Assembly (NCBI RefSeq): GCF_023100945.1
Contig: NZ_CP064689.1
Coordinates: 9,430,729 to 9,494,728 of the forward strand
Reading direction: 5' to 3'
Length of the DNA stretch: 64,000 bases
Source of the DNA: Bradyrhizobium sp. 200
GTDB lineage: Bacteria > Pseudomonadota > Alphaproteobacteria > Rhizobiales > Xanthobacteraceae
Below the pieces are notes generated by a model. That model was not told where the DNA came from. It made no database searches and saw only the letters and a list, made by a program, of their open reading frames with translations. Positions 29,460 to 38,820 of the stretch are shown in pieces (the first letter of the stretch is position 1; every line of letters begins with the position of its first letter). Position numbers and translations under genes: made by a program.

Positions 29460-30413
29460 ATGCGCGCAAAACCCAGCTCCAACTACGGGTCTGATACCGA
29501 ACCGGGTTCGGCCAACAGAACATTTTCTGTCGGCGGCCACATCCTTAATGCGCCGAAGCCGGTTCCCGGCCTCTATCTGGTGGCAACCCCGATCGGCAAC
29601 CTTGGCGACATAACCTTGCGTGCGCTGGAGACATTGGCCGGCGTCGACATCATCGCCTGCGAGGACACCCGCATCACCCGCCGCCTGACCGAGCGCTATG
29701 CGATTTCGGCAGAGCTCAAGCCGTATCACGAGCATAACGCGGCGATGGCGCGGCCGAAAATCCTGGAAAAGCTGGCGCAGGGCGCCTCGATCGCACTGGT
29801 ATCGGATGCCGGCACGCCCTTGATCTCGGACCCTGGCTTCAAGCTGGTGCGCGAGGTCTGCGCCGCCGGCCACGCCGTGATCGCGGTGCCGGGCGCGTCC
29901 TCGGTGCTGACGGCGCTGGCAGTCGCAGCACTCCCCACCGACCGGTTTTTCTTCGAGGGATTCTTGCCGGCGAGGCAAGTCTCGCGGCGGACGCGGCTTT
30001 CGGAATTGGCCCGGATCGACGCCACGCTTGTCATGTTCGAATCCGGCAACCGCGTGCAGGAGACGCTGGCCGATCTTTCCGAGATCATGGGCGGGCGCGA
30101 CGCCGCCATTTGCCGCGAACTCACAAAACTGCACGAGGACGTCAAGCGTGCGCCAATCCCGGAGCTGGCGAGGGCCGCCAACACGCTGGAGACCCGCGGC
30201 GAGTTCGTGCTCGTCGTTGGCCCGCCGCGCGCCGATGAAGGGATCATGACGCAGCAGGATCTCGACGACCTCTTGCGCGCCTCGCTCGCGCGCGACAGCG
30301 TCAAGGACAGCGTGGCGCATGCGGTCGAGCTTTCCGGGCGGCCGCGCCGCGAGGTCTACGCCCGCGCGCTGGAGCTCGCGAAAGAAAACAGAGGCGACCA
30401 TGGCGAAGACTGA
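29460..30413 (+). CDS. rsmI: 16S rRNA (cytidine-1402 2'-O)-methyltransferase
   Basis: The 317-residue tetrapyrrole-methylase-fold enzyme has [20 protein letters not shown] (about residues 38-57), [10 protein letters not shown] and [12 protein letters not shown], all RsmI signatures. It methylates C1402 in the decoding centre with RsmH. About 30 extra residues precede the conserved start, so a later start is possible. It overlaps the YraN-family gene by 14 bp. Confidence 0.95.
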   Translation: MRAKPSSNYGSDTEPGSANRTFSVGGHILNAPKPVPGLYLVATPIGNLGDITLRALETLAGVDIIACEDTRITRRLTERYAISAELKPYHEHNAAMARPKILEKLAQGASIALVSDAGTPLISDPGFKLVREVCAAGHAVIAVPGASSVLTALAVAALPTDRFFFEGFLPARQVSRRTRLSELARIDATLVMFESGNRVQETLADLSEIMGGRDAAICRELTKLHEDVKRAPIPELARAANTLETRGEFVLVVGPPRADEGIMTQQDLDDLLRASLARDSVKDSVAHAVELSGRPRREVYARALELAKENRGDHGED

Positions 30414-30813
30414 CGGCACATCGCCGCCGGACGCAGCAGTAAAGCTCGCCGCGCCCAAACGGGTCGCGGCCTTCCGCACCGGGCTTTCGGCCGAAAGCCG
30501 CGCCGCCGCCTTTCTGATGGCAAAAGGCTACCGCATTTTGGCAAAGCGCTTCCGCACCCCCTATGGCGAGATCGACCTGGTGGCGAAGAAACGCAATCTG
30601 GTCGCCTTCGTCGAGGTCAAGGCCCGCGCCAGCCTCGACGACGCCGCCTACGCCGTGACGCCGCGCCAGCAGGCACGCATCATCGATGCCGCGCAAGGCT
30701 GGCTGATGGCGCATCCCGAGCATGCCGAATTTGAGCTGCGATTTGACGCCGTCCTGATTGCGCCGCGGCGTCTGCCACGCCATCTGTTAGCGGCATTCGA
30801 CGCCAGCGCTTGA
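30400..30813 (+). CDS. YraN/UPF0102 family protein
   Basis: A 137-residue endonuclease-like-fold protein of the UPF0102 family. Visible are [22 protein letters not shown], then [22 protein letters not shown], where E-I-D and E-V-K form the restriction-endonuclease-like active site (both cited in part). The role is not firmly established. It starts inside the 3' end of rsmI, as in many genomes. Confidence 0.88.
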   Translation: MAKTDGTSPPDAAVKLAAPKRVAAFRTGLSAESRAAAFLMAKGYRILAKRFRTPYGEIDLVAKKRNLVAFVEVKARASLDDAAYAVTPRQQARIIDAAQGWLMAHPEHAEFELRFDAVLIAPRRLPRHLLAAFDASA

Positions 30814-30826
30814 AGATTCTCATTTG

Positions 30827-30876
30827 GACGCGTTTTCTTAACGCGAACCGGTACCCACTTCGCTTGAAAACGCTAT
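30827..30876 (+). repeat. Dispersed GCGTTTTC...GAAAACGC repeat, copy 3
   Basis: The sequence reads gacgcgttttcttaacgcg, then aaccggtacccacttcg, then cttgaaaacgctat. The ends gcgttttc and gaaaacgc are exact inverses. It sits between the YraN-family gene and gshB, with only 27 bp left before the gshB start. Confidence 0.8.
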
Positions 30877-30903
30877 GATCCCTCCAGAGACCCGGGCCCC
30901 ACT

Positions 30904-31851
30904 ATGAAATTGAATGTCGCCGTCCAGATGGACCCCATCGCGCGTATCAACATCCGCGGCGATTCGACCTTTGCGCTGATGCTGGAAGCGCAAAAGCGCG
31001 GCCACGGGCTTTCTTATTTCACGCCGGACCAGCTCTCGCTGCGCGGCGAGGAACTGGTGGCGCCGGTGCAGGCGGTGACCGTGCGCGATGAGGCCGGCAA
31101 TCATTTCACCCTTGGTGAGCCCAAGCGCCAGCCGCTGAACGGCTTCGACGTCATCCTGCTCCGGCAGGAGCCGCCGTTCGATATCGCCTACATCACCTCG
31201 ACGCATTTGCTGGAACGAATCCATCCCAGGACGCTGGTCGTTAACGATCCGGCCAGCGTGCGCAACGCGCCGGAAAAGATGTTCGTGCTGAACTTTCCGC
31301 AGTTGATGCCGCCGACGCTGATCTCGCGCGACCTCGACGAGATCAATTCGTTCCGCGACGAGCACGGCGCCGTTGTCATGAAGCCGCTGCACGGCCATGG
31401 CGGCGCCGCGGTGTTTCGCGTCATGCCGCAGGACATGAATTTCGGTTCGCTGTTCGACATGTTCTCGGTCACCTTCCGCGAGCCCTGGGTGATCCAGCGT
31501 TTCCTCCCCGAGGTGAAGCACGGCGACAAGCGCATCATCCTGGTCGATGGCGAATTCGCCGGTGCCGTCAACCGCGTGCCAGCCGCCGACGATCTTCGCT
31601 CCAACATGGTCCGCGGCGGCGCCGCGCAAGCCACCGATCTCTCGGAGCGCGAACGCGAAATCTGCGCCACGCTCGGCCCCGCGCTGCGCGAGCGAGGATT
31701 ATTGTTCGTCGGCATCGACGTGATCGACGGCAATCTCACCGAGATCAACGTCACCTGCCCCACCGGCATCCGCGCGATTGCCAAGCTCGGCGGACCGGAT
31801 GTCGCGGCAAGGATCTGGGACACCATTGAGACGAAGCGCGGCAGGAAATAA
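30904..31851 (+). CDS. gshB: Glutathione synthetase
   Basis: This ATP-grasp enzyme joins gamma-glutamylcysteine and glycine. The 315-residue length is standard. It starts [29 protein letters not shown] (key M-D-P and D-S-T) and has [14 protein letters not shown], the glycine-rich ATP loop, and ends with [17 protein letters not shown] (metal/ATP site). It forms a single transcription unit after a dispersed repeat. Confidence 0.97.
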   Translation: MKLNVAVQMDPIARINIRGDSTFALMLEAQKRGHGLSYFTPDQLSLRGEELVAPVQAVTVRDEAGNHFTLGEPKRQPLNGFDVILLRQEPPFDIAYITSTHLLERIHPRTLVVNDPASVRNAPEKMFVLNFPQLMPPTLISRDLDEINSFRDEHGAVVMKPLHGHGGAAVFRVMPQDMNFGSLFDMFSVTFREPWVIQRFLPEVKHGDKRIILVDGEFAGAVNRVPAADDLRSNMVRGGAAQATDLSEREREICATLGPALRERGLLFVGIDVIDGNLTEINVTCPTGIRAIAKLGGPDVAARIWDTIETKRGRK

Positions 31852-31979
31852 TTTCGCCTCGCGCCCCCACTGGCGCGATCGGCAATAGTGCCCACGTTTC
31901 AGAGTGCGAGCCGTGGTCGACCTGACGGATGATCGACCGGCCGCCCTCGGATGACATTGGACGGAAAAGGAAAACGCCA

Positions 31980-32846
31980 ATGAACTCCACACCTGATCCG
32001 AAAGAAAATGAACCCCGCGATGCCCTGATCGCGGGCGCCGATGAACGGCTCGCGCACGCCCACGAACAGATCAAGCGCGCGGATGAACAGCTCACGCGGC
32101 TGACTGAACAGCTTGCAAAAATGGAGCGCGATGACGCGCATCCACCTTCGGCCGGACTTGGTTCGCAAGGACCTGGCTCACAAGGACCAGCCCCGCATGA
32201 ACCTGGCCCACACCGACCCGGCCCGCAATCAACGCCACGAAGGCCGGCGCTCCTGACGCTCGTCGGTTTGTCCCTGGCGGCGTGCATCACTGTCGCTGCC
32301 CTTCTGGTTTTGCTGTTGTCCTATGGCGACGGGCCCACGCTGGTTGTCGCCCGTTGGGCGCCGCAGCCCGTTTCAACGCCCTCGTTGCCGCCGGAAAATC
32401 TGCCGTCTCCCGCGCAAGCCGCTCCATCTACCTTTCAAGTGGCCGCGGCGGAGTCAGCGCCGGCGCAAGCACCACCACCGCCAGCAACGATCTTGGCTCA
32501 GACCGCGCCGCAAGACGCCGCGCCGACAGCACCCGCAGCGCTCCCCGATCAGACACAGTTGCTGCAAACGATGGCGCGCGACCTCGCGAATCTGCAGCGA
32601 AACATCGACCAGCTCAAGGCGAACCAGCAGCAAATGGCCAGCGACAATTCAAAAGCCATCGGGGAGCTCAAGGCGGGCCAGGAAGAGATGAAACGCGAGC
32701 TCGCGAAAGTTACCGAGCAGAGCCCGCCCAGAGCATCACCGCCCCCGGCGCAGCCGGCTCCGGCCTTGCGCAAGCCCGAGCGGACGCCGCCGCAGGCGCG
32801 AGCGCGTCCTCGATACCCAAGGGAGTGGATGTACGACGATTGGTAG
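31980..32846 (+). CDS. Single-pass membrane protein with coiled coil, function unknown
   Basis: The 288-residue protein starts at the ATG at 31980, with GGAAAAGG upstream. An N-terminal charged coiled coil (about residues 25-55, HAHEQIKRADEQLTRL) is followed by a low-complexity Gly/Ser/Pro/His stretch with SQGP and PGP repeats. Next come one transmembrane helix (about residues 91-113, LVGLSLAACITVAALLVLLL), a Pro/Ala-rich stretch, a second coiled coil (about residues 195-245) and a basic tail. No family is recognised. The layout resembles cell-envelope tethers or scaffolds, but that is only a resemblance. Confidence 0.7.
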   Translation: MNSTPDPKENEPRDALIAGADERLAHAHEQIKRADEQLTRLTEQLAKMERDDAHPPSAGLGSQGPGSQGPAPHEPGPHRPGPQSTPRRPALLTLVGLSLAACITVAALLVLLLSYGDGPTLVVARWAPQPVSTPSLPPENLPSPAQAAPSTFQVAAAESAPAQAPPPPATILAQTAPQDAAPTAPAALPDQTQLLQTMARDLANLQRNIDQLKANQQQMASDNSKAIGELKAGQEEMKRELAKVTEQSPPRASPPPAQPAPALRKPERTPPQARARPRYPREWMYDDW

Positions 32847-32906
32847 CCCTCGCTCGGGCGAGCCTCCGTCCATCAATGACGCCGGCAGAAATCCGCGTCC
32901 CGTCGC

Positions 32907-34382
32907 CTACTGGAACGCAACCTCGGCAAAGCTTCTCAGCTTGCGCGAATGCAGCCGTTCGCGTTCCTGGGACTTGAGCTTTTCCAGCGCTCGAAGGCCG
33001 ATCTCAAGATGCTGGCCGACGCGGCGGCGGTAGAAGTCTCCGGCCATGCCGGCCAATTTGATCTCGCCATGCAGAGGCTTGTCCGATACGCAAAGCAGGG
33101 TTCCATATGGCACGCGGAAGCGGAACCCATTGGCCGCCACGGCAGCCGATTCCATGTCGAGGGCGATGGCGCGTGACTGCGACAGGCGGCGGATGGTCGC
33201 CATTTGGTCACCGAGCTCCCAGTTCCGGTTGTCGACGCTGGCTACCGTGCCGGTCCTCATCACCCCTTTGAGTTCAAACCCGCTCAGCCCCGTCACTTCG
33301 CCGACGGCTTGCTCGAGCGCGACCTGCATCTCGGCCAGCGCCGGAACCGGCACCCACAGCGGCAATTCCTCATCCAGCACGTGATCCTCGCGGACGTATC
33401 CGTGAGCGAGGACGTAATCGCCGAGCTTCTGCGTGTTGCGCAGCCCGGCACAATGGCCGAGCATCAACCAGGCATGGGGACGAAGCACCGCGACGTGGTC
33501 GGTGATGTTGCGCGCGTTCGACGGGCCGGTGCCAATGTTGATCATGGTGATGCCGCTGGTCGCCTGCTGAACCAGGTGAAAAGCCGGCATCTGCGGCAGT
33601 CGCTCCGGCGGCGCGTGCGTGGTAACTGGGGCGTCGGCCCCCGCTTTGAGCGTGATGACGTTACCCGGCTCGACGAAGGCATCCGCCACCGGATCACCGG
33701 CCGCCATGCGCTCGCGGCAGATGCGCGCGAAGGCGTCGACGTAGAACTGGTAGTTGGTAAAGATCACAAAGTTCTGGAAGTGCTCCGGATCCGTTCCGGT
33801 ATAGTGGTAGAGCCGGTGCAATGAATAATCCACGCGGGCGGCGCGGAACATGGCGAGCGGCTGTCGCGGGCCGGCAGTCAGCGTGCCGTTGACGATCGCG
33901 TCGTCGATGGTAGCGAGATCTGGCGTGTCGAACAGATCGCGCAGCGGCCGGTCGCGCGTAGATATGCTCGCTGCGATGTTGATGTCGCGTCGATAGGCAA
34001 AGTGAATCGGGATCGGTTCGTCCGACTCGCCGATCTCGACCGGCACACCGTGGTTCTGCACGAGAAGCCCGATCTGCTCGGTGAAATACCCGCGAAAAAG
34101 GTCCGGCCGCGTCACCGACGTCTCGTATACGCCGGGGCCCGAGACAAAGCCGTAAGAGAGGCGCGAATCGAGGCGGGCGTGAGTGCCTGTGGTGATCCTG
34201 ACAAATGGATAGGCGGCACGTACGCGCCGCTCGAGCGGTTCGCCGCGGACATACGCTTCAAAAGCGGCGCGCAAGAAGCTGACATTGCGTTCGTAGATTT
34301 CGGCGAGACGGGCGACCGCTTCGGCCGCGTCGGTGAAGGCTTCGGTGGCGATCCGCTGTGGCGACAGGATGGTGTCTGGCAT
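32907..34382 (-). CDS. amn: AMP nucleosidase
   Basis: Amn splits AMP to adenine and ribose-5-phosphate. The 491-residue product has an N-terminal regulatory domain and a C-terminal nucleoside-phosphorylase-like domain with NIGTGPSNARNITDHVAVLRP (key G-T-G-P-S-N and D-H) and AIALDMESAAVAANGFRF (cited in part), the nucleoside-binding E-S pair. The ATG at 34382 gives MPDTILSPQ and a normal length (E. coli 484); a longer upstream frame overlaps the divergent gene and is not supported. It is divergent from the metallo-hydrolase gene. Confidence 0.94.
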   Translation of the reverse strand: MPDTILSPQRIATEAFTDAAEAVARLAEIYERNVSFLRAAFEAYVRGEPLERRVRAAYPFVRITTGTHARLDSRLSYGFVSGPGVYETSVTRPDLFRGYFTEQIGLLVQNHGVPVEIGESDEPIPIHFAYRRDINIAASISTRDRPLRDLFDTPDLATIDDAIVNGTLTAGPRQPLAMFRAARVDYSLHRLYHYTGTDPEHFQNFVIFTNYQFYVDAFARICRERMAAGDPVADAFVEPGNVITLKAGADAPVTTHAPPERLPQMPAFHLVQQATSGITMINIGTGPSNARNITDHVAVLRPHAWLMLGHCAGLRNTQKLGDYVLAHGYVREDHVLDEELPLWVPVPALAEMQVALEQAVGEVTGLSGFELKGVMRTGTVASVDNRNWELGDQMATIRRLSQSRAIALDMESAAVAANGFRFRVPYGTLLCVSDKPLHGEIKLAGMAGDFYRRRVGQHLEIGLRALEKLKSQERERLHSRKLRSFAEVAFQ

Positions 34383-34659
34383 CGGCCTGATCCCCTGGGT
34401 TGCCGATACATATAATCCAGCCGGGCAGCGGAAGGAAATGGCCCAGCAAGGGGGCAGGATTCCTGGAATGCAATTCGTTGTTTCGCGCACAAACGAAGCG
34501 CGGCGCAAAATGGCGCCGTGCCGCGTCATTGCATTTTCACATCCCTGTTGTGCCGTCTCGTCCCACTTGCCAATTTCGGGAAGCGGGCGCAGCCTGCAGC
34601 CACGGATGAATCCGTCCGGGCATGTACTGCAATTTATAAAAATCAGTGGAGGAAGACGC

Positions 34660-35643
34660 ATGACGACGAATCTTTCGCGACGGTCTTTGCTTGCGCTCGG
34701 CGCCGGACTCGGTGTGGGTCTCGGTGCTTCAACGATGCTCGGCGGCAGCGCGCTGGCCAAGGCGCCAAAGCTCGGCACGCAAACGCCCTACTGGCATCGC
34801 TTCATCCTCGGCGACGCCGAAGTGACTGTGGTTTCCGACGGTCCGCTGCCGCTCGGCGATCCCTCCGGCACCTTCACCGGCGTGCCAAAGGAGGAAGTGA
34901 AGAAGATGCTGTCCGACAACTTCCTCAACCCGGACAATGTCGTGCTGGAGCAGAATTCCCCGATCGTGAACACCGGCGACAGACTGGTCCTGTTCGACAC
35001 CGGCATGGGCACCTCGAAGGCGTTCGGCCCGACCACCGGCCAGCAGCAGAAGAACATGGCGGCGGCAGGCATCAAGGCCTCCGATATCGACGCCGTGGTG
35101 TGCTCGCATGCGCATATCGATCACATCGGCGGCCTCGTCGGCGCCGACGACAAGCCGCTATTCCCGAACGCGCAGGTCTACATCGCCCAGAGCGATTTCG
35201 ATTTCTGGACCGATGAAGGCAAGCTCGGCAGCCCGCTGAAGGACTTCATCCTCCACGCCCGCAAGAACCTGATGCCGGTGCGCGACCGCATCGTGTTCAT
35301 CAAGGACAACCAGGAATTCTTGCCCGGCGTCACCGCGCTCTCGGCCCCCGGCCACACCGTCGGCCACACCATCTTCATGGTGAACTCGAAGGGCAAATCC
35401 TTCTGCTTCCTCGGCGACCTCTCCCACCATGCCGTGCTGCTCTTGGAGAAGCCGCGCATGGAATTCTCCTATGACAGCGATCCGAAGCAGGCGGCGAACT
35501 CGCGGGTGAAGATGCTGGACATGCTGGCCGCCCAGAAGATTCCGGTGATGTCCTATCACTTCGCCTGGCCCGGCTACGGCCACGTCGCCAAGGCGGGCGA
35601 CGGATTCCATTATTATCCCGAGCCGATGAACATGCAGCTCTAG
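34660..35643 (+). CDS. Tat-exported metallo-beta-lactamase-fold hydrolase
   Basis: The 327-residue protein starts at 34660 with GGAGGA 7 bases upstream. A twin-arginine leader (NLSRRSLLALGAG) ends near SALA-KAP. The zinc site HAHIDHIGG (H150, H152, D154, H155) is intact, with later ligands in APGHTVGHT and FLGDLSHH. The overall pattern resembles AHL-lactonase/alkylsulfatase-like members of the superfamily, but the substrate is unknown. A GC-rich stem-loop follows the stop. Confidence 0.85.
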   Translation: MTTNLSRRSLLALGAGLGVGLGASTMLGGSALAKAPKLGTQTPYWHRFILGDAEVTVVSDGPLPLGDPSGTFTGVPKEEVKKMLSDNFLNPDNVVLEQNSPIVNTGDRLVLFDTGMGTSKAFGPTTGQQQKNMAAAGIKASDIDAVVCSHAHIDHIGGLVGADDKPLFPNAQVYIAQSDFDFWTDEGKLGSPLKDFILHARKNLMPVRDRIVFIKDNQEFLPGVTALSAPGHTVGHTIFMVNSKGKSFCFLGDLSHHAVLLLEKPRMEFSYDSDPKQAANSRVKMLDMLAAQKIPVMSYHFAWPGYGHVAKAGDGFHYYPEPMNMQL

Positions 35644-35658
35644 GGAGCCGACGCCCCG

Positions 35659-35685
35659 GGGGGCCGGTCGGATAGGCCGGCCCCC
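35659..35685 (+). terminator. GC-rich stem-loop after metallo-hydrolase gene
   Basis: A perfect 9-bp stem gggggccgg / ccggccccc with a 9-base loop lies 15 bp after the stop. There is no T-run, so it is a likely 3' end or Rho-linked structure rather than a classical intrinsic terminator. Confidence 0.5.
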
Positions 35686-35903
35686 TAGATCGGCAATGCG
35701 CCGCCGGAGGCGCCCGTGTGCAGCTTGGACGTCTTCGGAGACTTCTATCGAAAGGACATGTCTTAGGAGCGAATCGCGGATCGCCGAAAGTTGTTTTGCC
35801 TGAGCGAGGAAGCAGCATGAAACTAGCCGCGATCCCGTACGCGCTGCCCAGATAATGCAGCCCGAATCTCGACAGCTTGGCACCCGGTATGGAGGCCCAG
35901 CAA

Positions 35904-36083
35904 ATGACCAAAGACTTCGTAGCTATTGGCGCTGGTATGCTCGTCGTTGGGTTGGGGGTGTGGGGCTTGTGGGGTAATCCGCACGCGAGACCTCCAGAGA
36001 CGCAGGAGGTGCGCATTCTCGCCGATGATCCGGCGCTGAAGCTCATTTCCGAGAAGAACCCGTATATGCGAACGGAGCGATAG
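35904..36083 (+). CDS. Small membrane protein, unknown
   Basis: The 59-residue frame starts MTKDFVAIGAGMLVVGLG and has one transmembrane stretch (about residues 6-23) followed by a polar tail with PETQEVRILADDPALKLI (cited in part). GGAGG lies 8 bases before the ATG at 35904, a better spacing than for the upstream ATG at 35877. The gene lies in the otherwise empty gap between the metallo-hydrolase and comM. No family is recognised. A real small gene is likely but unproven. Confidence 0.5.
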   Translation: MTKDFVAIGAGMLVVGLGVWGLWGNPHARPPETQEVRILADDPALKLISEKNPYMRTER

Positions 36084-36198
36084 GCAGCACAGGAGGCCAG
36101 CAGACAGCCTGTTGCCGGCCCTCCATTTATGTTCCCCAAACGTTCTTGACTTGCCCTCCGGTTCCCCGCTACCTTCGATTGCGGAACGAGGGGCAGGC

Positions 36199-37736
36199 AT
36201 GGTTGCGCGAGTTTCTACCGTAGCCTTTGAGGGAATCGAGGCCCGCGCGGTCGACGTGCAGGTGCAGGTCGCGCCGGGGTTGCCGGCGTTTGCGATCGTC
36301 GGTCTTCCCGACAAGGCGGTATCCGAGGCGCGCGAGCGGGTGCGCTCGGCGCTGATCGCCTCGGGGCTGGCGCTGCCGGCGCGGCGGATCACGGTCAATC
36401 TCGCGCCGGCCGATCTGCCGAAGGAAGGCAGCCATTACGATCTGCCGATCGCGCTTGGCCTGATGGCAGCGATCGGCGCGATCCCGCCGGATGCGCTGAG
36501 CGGCTTTACCGTGCTGGGCGAACTCGGGCTCGATGGCTCGATCGCGCCCGTGGCGGGCGTATTGCCGGCGGCGATCGGCGCGAATGCGCGCGAGGAAGGC
36601 CTGATCTGTCCCGCGGCATGCGGAACGGAAGCCGCCTGGGCCAGCCCCGATATCCAGATCATCGCGGCCAAATCGCTGATCCAGATCGCCAACCATTTCA
36701 AGGGCACGCAGGTGCTGTCGCGCCCGCAGCCGAAAGTGCACGAGCCGGAGGCGACGCATCTCGACCTGCGCGACATCAAGGGCCAGGAAAGCGCCAAACG
36801 CGCGCTCGAGATCGCCGCGGCCGGCGGGCATCACCTTTTGATGATCGGCTCGCCCGGTGCGGGCAAATCGATGCTGGCGGCGCGGCTGCCCTCGATCCTG
36901 CCGCCGCTGTCGCCATCCGAACTACTGGAAGTCTCGATGATTGCCTCCGTCGCCGGCGAAATCCGCGACGGCGCATTGACGGCGCGGCGGCCGTTCCGCG
37001 CACCCCATCATTCCGCCAGCATGGCCGCGCTGACCGGCGGCGGCGTGCGCGCCAAGCCCGGCGAGATTTCGCTTTCGCATCAGGGTGTGCTGTTCCTCGA
37101 CGAATTGCGGAGTTCGATCCGCGCGTATTGGATTCGCTGCGCCAGCCGCTGGAGAACGGCGAGGTCTCGGTGTCCCGCGCCAATCACCGCGTCACCTACC
37201 CTGCGCGCTTCATGCTGGTGGCGGCGATGAATCCCTGCCGCTGCGGCCACGCCTATGAGCCCGGCTATTCCTGCAAGCGCGCGCAGCTCGACCGCTGCAC
37301 CGCGGACTACCAGATGCGCATCTCCGGTCCGCTGATGGACCGCATCGATTTGCGCATCGAGGTGCCGGCGGTAACCGCCGCCGACCTGATCCTGCCGCCG
37401 CCTTCCGAAGGCTCCGCGGAAGTCGCAGCCCGCGTTGCGGCCGCCCGCAACCTCCAGCTCGCGCGCTATGCGGCCGCCGGCCTGCCGCATATCCGCACCA
37501 ACGCCGAAGCGCCGGCTTCGCTATTGGAAACGATCGCGCAACCGGATGCGCAGGGGCAAAAGCTTCTGCGCGACGCCGCCGAGACCATGAAGCTGACCGC
37601 GCGCGGCTATCACCGCGTGCTGCGCGTCGCCCGCACGCTCGCCGATCTCGACGGCGCGGAAAAGATCGGCCGGCTGCATCTGGCGGAGGCGCTGTCCTAT
37701 CGTGCGCTGGCCGAGGATTTGCGAAGGGCGGCGTAA
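36199..37736 (+). pseudogene. comM: comM (YifB, Mg-chelatase-like AAA+ ATPase) with a -1 frameshift
   Basis: Intact ComM is an AAA+ helicase that extends recombination branches during transformation. Codons 1-303 read correctly, including the MoxR/Lon-like N domain (GLPDKAVSEARERVRSAL) and Walker A GSPGAGKS (217-224). After FLDEL at 37093-37107, one C is missing: the sequence gives ttgcggagttc where ttgccggagttc would continue to PEFDPRVLDSLRQP. The rest (NPCRCGH, RISGPLMDRIDLRIEVP) is in the +1-shifted frame to 37736. Restored length would be 512 residues, normal for the family, and no other damage is visible. This is either a very recent mutation or a sequencing error. Confidence 0.9.
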
Positions 37737-37757
37737 GCAATTCGTCGACGTATTCTT

Positions 37758-37910
37758 CGTCATTGCGAGGAGCGTTAGCAACGACTTGTCCGCCGTAGCT
37801 CAACGAGCGAAGGCGGACGCAATCCGTATCTCCGCAAGCCGCACTATGGATTGCTTCGCGGAGCCTGTCATCGAGCGCGCATTCGCGCGACCCGTTGGCT
37901 CGCAATGACG
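37758..37910. repeat. Palindromic CGTCATTGCGAG repeat
   Basis: The element starts cgtcattgcgag and ends with its exact inverse ctcgcaatgacg. Inner arms gacgcaatcc and tggattgcttcgcgg fit the common rhizobial pattern. It begins 22 bp after the comM stop. Confidence 0.75.
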
Positions 37911-37927
37911 TGGAGAGACCGCAGCGT

Positions 37928-37961
37928 ACTGGATACCCCCGCCTTCGCGGCGTATGACGGC
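37928..37961. repeat. Short GGATACCCCCGCCTTCGCGG repeat
   Basis: The stretch ctggatacccccgccttcg, then cggcgtatgacgg, follows the CGTCATTGCGAG element directly. It is a familiar small intergenic module in Bradyrhizobium-type genomes. The remaining 160 bp to the next gene show no gene or recognised motif. Confidence 0.5.
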
Positions 37962-38122
37962 CTCCTTTGCAACTGCAACCCCGGCTCGCTTCGCCCCACT
38001 CGCGATGAGGATGCCGAGCCGCACAAAAACAACCGGCGTCAACACCGCGGTAACTAGTTTCCTTTACCCTCTGCCAACCATAGGCCCCGTGTCGCGGGCT
38101 TATGTCTGGCGAGTAGCGTGTC

Positions 38123-38590
38123 ATGTTGCGTTTGAAGATCCTGGCCTCGGTGGCTCCGCTGGCGATTGTTGCCCTGTTCGCACGCGGCGAGTTTTTGACG
38201 GGGCCGAGAGCCTGCATCGAGATCGCAGGCACGTCCGTCCAGATCGCCACCCTCTCCTGGCAGGCAGACCGGCACGTCAGCTTCACCGACGATCCCGCCC
38301 GTGCGACGGTACGCGTCCAGATTTCCGACAATGCGGAAGCGGCCGACTTCACCGTGATCGACGATGTCGATACGGTCGAAGCCGGCGCCTGCGAGAGCCA
38401 CGCGCCGCCACGGCTGGTCGCAATCTCCCGCACGCCCTCGGGTTCCGACCCCGTGATCTATCTTTCCCGGGACGGACCGGCGGAGTACCGGATCTTCGTG
38501 TCCTCGAAGAGCTTTTCGCTGCTCGATGCCGCCGCCCTGATCGTCGGCGGCCGCGACGAGCGCCATCGCGTCGAAGCGGCGTTACTCTAA
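38123..38590 (+). CDS. Small exported protein of unknown function
   Basis: The 155-residue product has a hydrophobic N terminus (about residues 5-20, ILASVAPLAIVALFARG), likely a signal peptide or anchor. A compact soluble part follows with two cysteines that could pair (PRACIEI and EAGACES). No family is recognised. Codon use matches the backbone. It lies upstream of the hybrid histidine kinase on the same strand with 230 bp between them, much of it a repeat. Confidence 0.65.
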   Translation: MLRLKILASVAPLAIVALFARGEFLTGPRACIEIAGTSVQIATLSWQADRHVSFTDDPARATVRVQISDNAEAADFTVIDDVDTVEAGACESHAPPRLVAISRTPSGSDPVIYLSRDGPAEYRIFVSSKSFSLLDAAALIVGGRDERHRVEAALL

Positions 38591-38595
38591 GGTTT

Positions 38596-38671
38596 GAGCA
38601 TGGTCTCCGCGCAAACGCGTTCCGCGTTTGTCGCGAGGGAAAACCGGTTTCCACTTTTCCGGACCATGCTC
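38596..38671. repeat. Palindromic GAGCATGGTC repeat (related to the GCGTTTTC family)
   Basis: The ends gagcatggtc and gaccatgctc are exact inverses. The inside carries gcaaacgcg / cgcgtttgt and gaaaaccggtttccacttt, which resembles the accggtacccactt core of the other dispersed copies. It lies just upstream of a CtrA-like site. Confidence 0.7.
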
Positions 38672-38673
38672 GA

Positions 38674-38690
38674 TTAACCTTTCATTTACC
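38674..38690 (+). promoter_or_regulatory. CtrA-like site before hybrid kinase
   Basis: TTAACC-TTTCA-TTTACC fits the CtrA consensus TTAA-N7-TTAA with one mismatch. It lies about 130 bp before the kinase start. CtrA is the alphaproteobacterial cell-cycle regulator; control of this gene by it is inference. Confidence 0.35.
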
Positions 38691-38820
38691 CTGTTCTCAT
38701 CGCGGCCGTTACGCGCTGAGAGCCTCAAGCACTTTGCAACGTCGGCGACGCATCGTCTGCCCCAGAGGGGCGGCAAAGCAGGCCGGCTCGGTTCAGGCAG
38801 CAAGCTCAGGGTCTTTGGCG

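Noticed and set aside
37954..38820. N-terminal extension of the hybrid kinase
   Set aside because: It overlaps the small exported-protein gene and a palindromic repeat; kinase-like sequence begins only at 38821.
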